Notes under the pieces: model-generated
Told to the model about the DNA's origin: nothing
What the model saw: the letters and a program-made list of their open reading frames with translations, nothing else
Databases searched by the model: none
Position numbers and translations under genes: made by a program
Shown here: piece after piece, positions 55,901 through 64,000 of the stretch
Position numbering within the stretch: the first letter of the stretch is position 1
Layout: each line of letters begins with the position of its first letter
Source: Hesperophylax magnus
Taxonomy: Eukaryota > Arthropoda > Insecta > Trichoptera > Limnephilidae
Assembly (NCBI GenBank): GCA_026573805.1
Contig: JAIUSX010000014.1
Span: forward strand, 12,400,001-12,464,000
Reading direction: 5' to 3'
Length of the DNA stretch: 64,000 nucleotides

Positions 55901-58089
55901 TATTGATAGATGAAGTCTTATTGGTACAGCAGTAAAATTTTATATTTAAGTCGTCAAATTAAGAAATTTTCACAAGCTCGTTATAGTCAGTTATCGTCAG
56001 CTTTAATACCAAAGGATTGTTATTTGTTATCGTTGTATTAAAATAATAAAAAATGTATGTTATTCATTTATATGAATGTTTTCCTGTGATAATTACACCT
56101 TTGTGTTTCAACTTTTAAATTTACAGATAATATAACCAATAATTAAGTTGATAATATAATAGCCACAAATATTGTTGTCTCATCAGCCTAAATATGGAAA
56201 TGCGTATAATCAATTGAATTTCCAATGACAATATTCTATTTTTGATATTAATTCATCAGTCAGAATGAATGGTGCAATTTTTTGGCTGTTATCATGTGTG
56301 ATGGTTTAATGCATATCATGCACAATTTTTTTTGTATCGTAACATTAATTTGACATTGAGGGCACAAAAATTATTTTATTTTATTTATAAAACTATATAT
56401 TTTCAGTAATATTATACCCTAGTTCAGTATAATCTATAAACATGACCTATTATTTATATTAATTTATAATTATGTAAGTAGACAAAATAAACATATTTTA
56501 TACACATATTTTGTTTTTCATTATTTCTTTATAGCATGTAATCTCTTGTTGATATTTACATTATCGTGGGGTAATTACTGAAACTAGGTAAATCTGAAAT
56601 CAGTTTTTTCGAATTACACACAAAACCGTACTCTTACTTACTCGCGCATGAATGCCATGGGGTTCAGAATTTCCTATATAAAAGTGAGAATTTTAATATG
56701 GAATGGAATCTAATCTTTTTTGCGGTATGCAAAATTTGGTCCAGATAGTGTGAGGATGCAATTTCTAACAAGAAGATTGATGAGTGAATTTTTTTCATAG
56801 TTCTAGAATGAGTAAGGTTAAAATTTTATTACATCTACATAGTATAAATATTAGAATCCACATTTGTATCAGGGGCGGAGAGGTCGGAGGGTAGTTTTGT
56901 TGTTTATATTGTATGCAGGATCCTAAAAGTAACTATGTACTTACTTAGTTTGTTTTTGATCAGTTATGGGTGTAAGATTTGAGCACAGAATACAGATATA
57001 TCATCACCTCGTAAGTTCAATTTTTGGCTAAGTTGAAGTTTCTTCTACAAAGATTTTAAAAAAAATCATTTTTAATTCCATTAAAAGCTCGTAACCCTAG
57101 GAATCATATTCGTCCATCTATTGTCTAATTTCAAAAGCTCGTAAGTAATTGTCCTTGAGAATTGGAATTAAAACCTCGCAAGCTCAGCTAGTCATAACAG
57201 AATCGTTGGCATGGTAGCAGCGACTGTCGATATCCTATTAAAATCCCGTATTAGAAGTCCAATTGCAGTGGTAGGTGTTAACAAATGATAAATTTCGCAT
57301 TAAAAAGGTAAGCAAGTTATTCTGTTTACAATTAATGACATATAATTTCAATATTTAGTGTTTGCCAGTACTATTTGCAGCTTTATCATAATGTTATTTT
57401 TTAATTTTAATAAAACAAACTTTAACTGTTAATATGCCACCTCAGTTATTATTCCGAATTATTATTAAGTCTTTTATTAAGCAAAATTAACTTTATTTTT
57501 TTATATTTTCACACTAGCATAATGTCGGTAATACCATAAGCTTGCCAAATAAATTTAATTTGTATTTTTATATCTCAAAATAAGTTTTTTTGCTCTCAAC
57601 ATTTTTATAAAACAGACTTTTACGAGGTCATACATAGTAAGGTGACGATATATATGTATATTAAATTATACTTACATAAATAGATTTAAAAAATCCAGCC
57701 TACCCTTATGTAATAAGTGTATTTGTTTCTAAAACCTCAAAGTTCATAACATTGTGAAATATCACATTGCTACCAGATATTGAATGTATGTGATTATAGA
57801 TTATATAAATATCAACTGATTAATAAGTAATAAATAATTGTAACATACATAGATAGTCATCTAATTATTGAGTAGGATTAAATGTATTCAATTGTGATTT
57901 TCAAAGTACATATTTATTTTTTGATTTATTACAGATTTAACACATTGCAAACTAGTATTTAAGATTAAATTAATATTTTCTATGTTATCTGTGTGAAATC
58001 TAATAATTCTTTAATCCTGTACCTAGATGTAGATCTAATGTGTTTGATAAATAAATTAAAGGTTAATACTGAATTACTACGCTCTAAAC
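52957..58089. other. 3' UTR and long AT-rich intergenic stretch
   Basis: About 5.1 kb with no supported gene. The 3' UTR starts here. AAATAAAATAACT near 53505 and ACAAAATAAAC near 56482 are possible poly(A) signals, neither certain. Small open frames (53356-53556 minus, 54552-54788 plus) have no homology. Confidence 0.45.
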
Positions 58090-58393
58090 CAGTGTTTCTC
58101 AACCTTATTTGTGCCATGCCCTAATTCAATACTTCCAAATTTTCCATTGCCGTCTCCCCTAATGAAAAAAAAACGTTACCGATGGGAAAAGCGCTGCAGA
58201 TGATTTCTTTTTCAGAGTCAAAAAATATCTTAGTAAGTGCCACAACAGACGAGCAGCCAATAGATGACGACATCGCCAGCTCTGCAGTCACATCTCGGCA
58301 GTTTGCAGATTCCACACAAAAATCTCATTCACAACACACGGGAGATTTTGAATTGCCCACCGGTGGGGCATGCACCCCACATTGAGAAACACT
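58090..58393. mobile_element. non-autonomous hAT element
   Basis: CAGTGTTTCTCAACC at the left faces TTGAGAAACACT at the right, a common hAT terminus. Flanks CTCTAAAC and ATCTGAAC agree at 6 of 8 bases, consistent with an aged 8-bp target duplication. The interior of about 300 bp is GC-richer (CCCACCGGTGGGGCATGC) and has no transposase. Confidence 0.65.
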
Positions 58394-58397
58394 ATCT

Positions 58398-58985
58398 GAA
58401 CATTATTCTGACAAATCTCCCGTTATATGAAAACTATATATCGAACGCATTACGTAACAGAACTCAAGTCGATTCCATACATATGGACTTTGTTAAGGCC
58501 TTTGACAAAGTGTGTTATAAAATTCTCCTAGTTAAACTATGTAAACTCAATATTGATGGAAAACTATTAGACTGGTTTGCTAGCTATCTATCTGAGAGAG
58601 TTCTCTACTAGTAAAAAATAATTTGTTCCTTGCCAACCAATTTATAACTACCGGTGGTGTGCCAAAGGGCCCTCATTTAGGCCCAGTTTTGTATTTACTG
58701 TTTATAAACGATATTGTTCATACATTTGATAAAGATACTGATGTGTTACTTTTTGCAGACGGCTTAAAAATATTTTTAATTAATTAAAACCACTGAGGAT
58801 TGTATCTCTCTACAAAATAACTTAAACTTAATTGTTTTACTCTTAAAATAAATAAATGTTGTTCAATAAGATGTTATAAAATAAGTCAGCCAATTATTTA
58901 TCCATATGAATTTAATAACTCAACCCTTACCTCTGTCAAAGAAATTAATGATTTCTACACTAAATTAAACTTTATATTCATACAA
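58398..58985 (+). pseudogene. LINE RT family B, left part, split by a younger LINE
   Basis: The frame reads TQVDSIHMDFVKAFDKV and LDWFASYLSERV. After frameshifts it reads TTGGVPKGPHLGPVLYLLFI and NDI, then LLFADGLKI, where the active-site FADD has become FADG. It ends around NDFYTKLNFIFI, corresponding to NDLGVNFERKLNFINHI at 13228. The text then breaks off and resumes at about 63660. Confidence 0.75.
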
Positions 58986-59235
58986 CAATACCTATAATCG
59001 AGTGACAGCTGTGTTTTGATCTGCTCCCGAAATAAATAGTTAACAATCTGGTACAGCGAGAAAATTTCCCCGTGGATGTGTCAAATCCGATGAGAATTGT
59101 TAGTTTTACTAAGTCAGTGTTCGATTTGTCAGTGATTGACCAGTGAATAAATAATTATCAGTATTTTAAAATCGAAAAATTAACAGTACATCTCAAGTCA
59201 ACCAAAAGGGTAATAGAGGCAGTGTTTGACCTACA

Positions 59236-60035
59236 GTGTCTACCAAAATGGCAAATTCAGAAAAAAATCTGAGAAGCAAAGGACAAACGACAGCTGCTAA
59301 CCTTTCATCTGAGCCCCACGTTTTAAACTTCGACAATCTGCTGGAAAAAATTGAGATGAAAATGGAAAAAAAATTGGAATTATTTAAACAAGCAATAATA
59401 AAGAAAATAGATGATGAAAATCAAGAAACCAGAAACACAAGGGACTTCATCAGCCGTCAGTACGATGACATTCATCTTAAGATGGAGACCATTATCAAAC
59501 TGGTTTCGGAAGTTGAATTAATGAGAAAGGAGCTAACGGAAAAGGACAGAATAATAAAGAGCCTGGAAGTCAGACTGGCAGAAGTGGAGCAAGTAACTCA
59601 TGAAGACACCCTTGAATTTACAGGGATCGAAGTAAAAGAGGGTGAGCAGCCTGCAGAAATGATTAAACGGGTTGCCGCAGTCTCAGGAATCGAATTAAAA
59701 AGCGATGACATCCTCGACATCAAGAAAATTCCGGACCGACGACCTGGAGTCCCCCCAAAACTCCACGTCAGATTTACTAACCCCCAAAAAAGACGACAAA
59801 TTCTACTGAACAAAAGGCAACTTAATACAATTACAACGGATTCCAGAAGATTTTTGTTGGTGAAATCCTTGGTCACTATTTCAAAGATCTTCTGTGGAGG
59901 TCTAAAACAAGGGCAAAAGAAATGGGCTTCAAATATGTCTGGTACAAAGACTGTAAAATAATGATTAGGAAAAATGACGGCGACAGACAAATACACTACA
60001 TCAAACATTCTGATGATCTTAAAAAAATTGATTAG
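59236..60035 (+). CDS. LINE ORF1 protein, coiled-coil RNA-binding type
   Basis: The first 241 codons give a charged, heptad-rich segment (about 25-125: EKIEMKMEKKLELFKQAIIK, VELMRKELTEKDRIIKSLEV) typical of LINE ORF1 trimers. An RNA-binding middle follows (DDILDIKKIPDR, PPKLHVRFTNPQKRRQIL). Around 59845 the frame slips. In the frame ending at the TAG at 60033-60035 the expected C terminus continues: KIFVGEILGHYF, WRSKTRAKEMGFKYVWYKDC, KIMIRK. The open frame ending at 59961 therefore carries a false tail. ORF1 binds element RNA and acts as a chaperone. Confidence 0.75.
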
Positions 60036-60195
60036 TTTCTTTGATTGAGAGCCCCACTTTTATCGGTCATTCACTGGGTCGATTCCCCCCAATATTGGTG
60101 AGTCATATCTTTTATGCTTATTTTCGCACTGTAACAATAATGAACTCCTGCACTAGCAATGAAAGGTTGAAACCCCCAGTGATGGCCACGGATTA

Positions 60196-61749
60196 GTGGA
60201 GCTCTCATTCAAGGGAATTAAACAATTCTTTTTTTTGTTTAGTATAAATTTTATAATGGCTATTAACTTTAATCGCATGTATGCAGAACATGGTGATCAA
60301 ATCAACCCTTTTACTACTTCAGATGCCAAAATTTGCAAATATCTTATAGCAGAGGTAAAAAACACTACAATTATGCACCAAAATATTAGGTCAATTAATA
60401 AAAACTTTAACGAACTCCAGATACAGCTTAACCACCTTAATATAGACTTTGATATAATTATTCTCACGGAATGTTGGTTGTCAAACATTTATACTCCAAA
60501 ATTAATAAATCACTACTCTTCCTTCAATTCGACAAAACATGATAGCCAGAACGATGGAGTCGTGGTATACACAAAAAATGATCTTAACCCCATTGTAACG
60601 GAAATAGACATTATTGGCGCGAACTGTTTGCAAATAACATACAATAATGACACTTGCATTCTAGCAATATACCGCTCTCCTTCGAATCGTAATATTACAC
60701 CATTTCTAAATAGTCTTAATAGCATATTATCCAATCTTTCCCATACTAAAAATTTGATAATTATGGGAGATTTAAATATCAACATACTCCCAAACAATTC
60801 ACATCACCAATGTCATGACTACCTAAACATGTTAGAATTCCATGGATTAATTAGTACCATCAATACACCAACAAGAATAGTCAATGAATCAACTTCATGT
60901 ATTGATCACATAATGGTCAAAACTAATAAACAAAACAAAAGCATCATTTACAAATCAACAATTACAGATCACTACACAACAATCTTCACTTTGCAATCCG
61001 ACACCACAAAAAATAGACGAGATCAGTCTCTTATATACAATAATATTAACTTTGAAAATTTAAAAGCCTCAATTAAAAATAAATCTTGGCAAGAGCTTTT
61101 CCAAATAAAAAACTCAGATGATGCATGGATATATTTTGTTGACTTTCTGAAAAATGAATTAAGTAATAATACCACAATTTTGTCAAAAAAAATTCCAAAC
61201 AAAATTAAACCCTTGAAATCATGGATAAGTCATTCAATCATCAACTGCATTCGTAGAAGAAACGCACTACACAAAAAAGTGAAAGAAAATCCATATGACA
61301 TAATAGCAATAAACATCTACAAAAGATACAGAAATACGTGCGGTGACGTCATCAGAAAGGCAAAAGAAATCTATTACGGAGTCAAAATCAAAGAAAGCAA
61401 CAACGATCCCAAAAAAATATGGCAAATTTTAAGAGAAGCCACAAATACACAAAACACTAAAGACAAACAAGACATAAGTAAACTCTGCATTGATGGAGAA
61501 ATTATTGATACCTCAAAAAACCCAAAGCTCGTTGCGGATCACATCAATAATTTTTTTATTAATATTGGGTCACATCTTGCTTCTCGTCTACCAAATTGTG
61601 GGAATGCTCAAACTTCTGAAATAGGACTCCAATTTTCTCAAAGAAGATTTAACTTTCAAAAAGTGTCTGGGGAAGAGATTCTAAAAATAATTAATTCCCT
61701 AAAAACACGTCTAGTGCCGGAGTTGATGGGTTATCAACCAAGATTTTAA
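60196..61749 (+). CDS. LINE ORF2, endonuclease and start of reverse transcriptase
   Basis: An APE-type endonuclease that nicks the target for reverse transcription. Metal and catalytic residues are visible: N63 in HQNIRSI, E92 in LTECWL, YRSP at 159-162, D192 and N194 in MGDLNIN, D258 and H259 in TDHYT. From about 300 a linker with WISHSIINCIRRRNALHKKV and KKIWQILREATN follows, then the RT begins (KLVADHINNFFINIG). The likely Met is the MAINFNRM at residue 21, since the first 20 residues are hydrophobic leader-like DNA. The frame is broken near 61708 by a one-base indel in the SSAGVDG motif. Confidence 0.85.
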   Translation: MELSFKGIKQFFFLFSINFIMAINFNRMYAEHGDQINPFTTSDAKICKYLIAEVKNTTIMHQNIRSINKNFNELQIQLNHLNIDFDIIILTECWLSNIYTPKLINHYSSFNSTKHDSQNDGVVVYTKNDLNPIVTEIDIIGANCLQITYNNDTCILAIYRSPSNRNITPFLNSLNSILSNLSHTKNLIIMGDLNINILPNNSHHQCHDYLNMLEFHGLISTINTPTRIVNESTSCIDHIMVKTNKQNKSIIYKSTITDHYTTIFTLQSDTTKNRRDQSLIYNNINFENLKASIKNKSWQELFQIKNSDDAWIYFVDFLKNELSNNTTILSKKIPNKIKPLKSWISHSIINCIRRRNALHKKVKENPYDIIAINIYKRYRNTCGDVIRKAKEIYYGVKIKESNNDPKKIWQILREATNTQNTKDKQDISKLCIDGEIIDTSKNPKLVADHINNFFINIGSHLASRLPNCGNAQTSEIGLQFSQRRFNFQKVSGEEILKIINSLKTRLVPELMGYQPRF

Positions 61750-61772
61750 AAACGCTGTCTACGGAAATTGCA

Positions 61773-63239
61773 TTGCCCCTAGAACACTTAATAAACTCTA
61801 GTATCACTCAGGGCCACTTCCCCTCAAACCTGAAACAAGGTATTGTTATTCCTATACATAAAACAGGTAACAAGACAGACATAAACAACTACAGACCAAT
61901 AACTCTACTAACTAGTCTATCTAAAGTATTTGAAAAGGTTGTCAATGCACAGTTGGTAAAATTTCTCGTGAGCCATAAACTGATTTCAGAAAATCAATAC
62001 GGGTTTCAAGAAAACAAGAGTACCTCAGACGCTATTGCTGCTGTCACTGATTTCATTGTTAAAAACCTTGATAAAAGCAAAAAATGTATTTCAATCTTCT
62101 TAGACCTATCTAAAGCCTTTGATACCATATCGCACAGTAAATTAACAAATAAACTTGAAAAAATCGGTATTGCGGACAACGAACTTAATTTCTTTAAAAG
62201 CTACCTTAATGGGCGTAAGCAACAAGTTAAAATAAATAACATATTAAGCAACACCTGCTCAACTAATTATGGTATACCACAAGGAAGCATATTAGGACCG
62301 ATTTTGTTCCTGGTGTATATTAACGACTTATGTAACATTAATATTCAGGGGAAAATAGTTAGTTTTGCCGATGACACTGTTCTTCTGTTTGAAGCTGACA
62401 CTTGGCCAGCTGTCTACAAAAAAGCTGAAACGAACATAAGCATTGTAAAAAAATGGTTGGATACTAATACGCTCACACTGAATGCCGAGAAAACCAAATA
62501 CATCACATCAAGCATTAATATTACAGGTCAACCTCATGACGATGCCTCTATTAGAATACACACATGTTTGAATTCTGAAGAATGTTGTCAGTGTCCCTAC
62601 ATTGAGCGCACTGCTCAGATAAAGTACCTCGGCCTCACCATTGATCCATACTTCAAATGGAATCTTCACACTCAAAGTATTGCAAACAAAATAAGAAAAA
62701 CCATGCACTTCTTCAGAACGATACGAAACTTCCTCAACTTACAACACTTGAAAATGGTTTATTTTGCACTCTGTCAATCTATTATTGAGTATGGTATCAT
62801 AGCGTGGGGAGGTGGAACTTCATCTGCACTAGACCCAATCACAAGGGCACAGAAAACTATTATAAAAATAATTCTTAGGCTTCCTCTAATTACTGACTCG
62901 AACTTGATCTTTAAAATTATGAATGTGTTTGATGTTCGGCAGACATACGCAAAAACAATACTCACTCACCTATACACAAATAAACATACATACTACGAAA
63001 AAAGATCTAATACTCGCTGTACTCGAAGCAATAACAAAGACTTACTTCAAATTCCTGTAATGCACACTACTTTTGGACAACGAAATTTTAGATATCTTGC
63101 GACTAGACTTTATAACATTCTTCCTGATAAAATAAAAACATGTCATTCACAAAAAAATTTCAAAGATAGCGTAAAAATTTGGATTAAAAGTAATGATAGG
63201 GCCTTTACCGGTGCACTCATCCAAATTCGCAGTCATTGA
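61773..63239 (+). CDS. LINE ORF2, reverse transcriptase and C terminus
   Basis: It continues the preceding frame after the indel; reading back gives SSAGVDGLSTKILKTL before the Met. RT motifs are NNYRPITLLTSLSKVFE (38-54), FLDLSKAFD (109-117, D111), YGIPQGSILGPILFLVYIND (166-185) and the active site FADD (198-201). Beyond it come IKYLGLTIDPYFKW, IEYGIIAWGGG and a Cys pair region (CLNSEECCQCPY). Intact to the TGA at 63237-63239. One repaired base would join it to the endonuclease, so the copy is young. Confidence 0.88.
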   Translation: MPLEHLINSSITQGHFPSNLKQGIVIPIHKTGNKTDINNYRPITLLTSLSKVFEKVVNAQLVKFLVSHKLISENQYGFQENKSTSDAIAAVTDFIVKNLDKSKKCISIFLDLSKAFDTISHSKLTNKLEKIGIADNELNFFKSYLNGRKQQVKINNILSNTCSTNYGIPQGSILGPILFLVYINDLCNINIQGKIVSFADDTVLLFEADTWPAVYKKAETNISIVKKWLDTNTLTLNAEKTKYITSSINITGQPHDDASIRIHTCLNSEECCQCPYIERTAQIKYLGLTIDPYFKWNLHTQSIANKIRKTMHFFRTIRNFLNLQHLKMVYFALCQSIIEYGIIAWGGGTSSALDPITRAQKTIIKIILRLPLITDSNLIFKIMNVFDVRQTYAKTILTHLYTNKHTYYEKRSNTRCTRSNNKDLLQIPVMHTTFGQRNFRYLATRLYNILPDKIKTCHSQKNFKDSVKIWIKSNDRAFTGALIQIRSH

Positions 63240-63629
63240 TGCAACCTAATTATTGTATGTATTTTCATATAATTGTAGGTATATTATTAGGACTAGAAAC
63301 GAACTTGGTATATGATGTATTGATATTGATGCTACCTAACTATTGAGTGTTCATATTTTTATATAATTGTAGGTACGTTTATAGTACTATAAATAAACTT
63401 GGTGGATAGCTGCCTCAACACAGGCTAAGCCTAGTGAGGCGGGCTATGATAAACCTTAACATATAACTACATTAACATTTCTATTATTTACATTTATTTT
63501 ACCTACTGTTTATATATTAATTTCCATTGATAAAATTATATACTCTTCTAATTTATAAACCAATGTACACAAAACAGTCTTACATGTATTTCCATAGTTA
63601 TAGTTTGAAAATTTGTCACAATAAAGATA

Positions 63630-63655
63630 TTTATTATTATTATTATTATTATTAT
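63630..63655 (+). repeat. (TTA)n tail of the LINE
   Basis: Eight or so TTA/ATT units directly after the AATAAA-containing 3' UTR. They mark the 3' end of the family A LINE. The old family B LINE resumes immediately after. Confidence 0.8.
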
Positions 63656-63659
63656 ATAA

Positions 63660-63700
63660 ACACAATTTACAATAAGGGAATGAAAATGCTTGGCTTTGTA
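63660..63700 (+). pseudogene. LINE RT family B, right part after the nested insertion
   Basis: INTIYNKGMKMLGFVAR matches ITLNKSLKMLGFVIR at about 13280-13330 and follows on from the fragment ending at 58985. Similarity stops at about 63700. Confidence 0.7.
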
Positions 63701-64000
63701 GCGAGAGCTACGATATTTATCTAGAACACTCCAGACGCAATGCGAAGTGATCGGCATTCCTACGTACCTACCTGCCTACGAGCTACCTACTTGCTGCTAC
63801 GTCTGAGCGAACTACCTACGTCAATACATTGCGAGTTTGACTAGGTACATTTCGCGCATTCGCTAGAAGGTTCTAGCCAATTGCCTAGGCGTACTCCCAG
63901 CACGATCGAAGTATCGAGATTGAGCGAGCAACCTCCAGTTTACCAGCGGTCTCGCGTAGCTACTACCGCCGTCGGCTTGACTATGTAAATAGGCCCGACG
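63701..64000. other. GC-richer block to the window end, possible LTR start
   Basis: Composition changes sharply after TTGTAGCGAGAGCTACG, which contains an inverted repeat (GTAGC/GCTAC). The text is rich in CTACCTAC and CTACG words and has TATGTAAATAGG near 63981. It could be the 5' end of an LTR inserted into the old LINE. No coding frame, and the right end is outside the window. Confidence 0.35.

Larger units (their letters stand above)
58985..63655 (+). mobile_element. nearly full-length LINE, family A
   Basis: It has a 5' UTR of about 250 bases, ORF1 (59236-60035 with one frameshift), ORF2 (60196-63239 with one frameshift), a 3' UTR of about 390 bases with AATAAA at 63620, and a short (TTA)n tail at 63630-63655. 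A tail of simple repeats in place of poly(A), an APE-type endonuclease and no RNase H domain seen place it near the CR1/L2 or I group of LINEs. It interrupts an older family B LINE. The exact 5' border and target duplication are not clear. Confidence 0.8.

Overview
The window looks like AT-rich nuclear DNA from an arthropod, most likely an insect. I infer this from two animal-type genes, an insect-type opsin and a Patched-domain (RND-like) membrane protein, and from a repeat load of non-LTR retrotransposons, a Ty3/Gypsy element, tRNA-derived SINEs and Tc1/mariner-, hAT- and piggyBac-type DNA transposons. The repeat style would fit a hemipteran, but I cannot name a species. There are no operons, CRISPR arrays or rRNA genes. 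Most short open frames are chance frames in AT-rich DNA.

Layout. 1-2799: flank or intron with old repeats. 2800-3120: two tandem, similar 131-nt exons for transmembrane helix 2 of an opsin. 3121-19736: a 16.6-kb intron holding MITE-like elements, three LINE remnants, a 749-bp tandem duplication, a piggyBac-like MITE, an 85-bp satellite and SINEs. 19737-20821: the last opsin exon, helix 3 to the C terminus, on the + strand. 20822-35000: intergenic DNA with a mariner deletion derivative, a tRNA-like sequence and decayed LINE pieces. 35000-42400: a dead Gypsy-type element interrupted by a 5'-truncated Jockey-like LINE on the - strand. 42400-49300: a patchwork of LINE endonuclease pieces, short repeats and a 37-bp minisatellite. 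50110-52956: a complete intronless Patched-domain gene on the + strand. 52957-58089: AT-rich DNA without visible genes. 58090-63700: a non-autonomous hAT element, then an old LINE split by a nearly full-length younger LINE. 63700-64000: a GC-richer block that may be the start of another element.

The most interesting system is the opsin. The two helix-2 exons have the same length, the same splice phases and intact frames. Because 131 is not a multiple of 3, exactly one must be used to keep the frame. They differ mainly in the middle of helix 2. One carries Lys and the other Glu at the residue that sets UV tuning in fly Rh3-type opsins. One gene could therefore make two pigments of different spectral class by mutually exclusive splicing.
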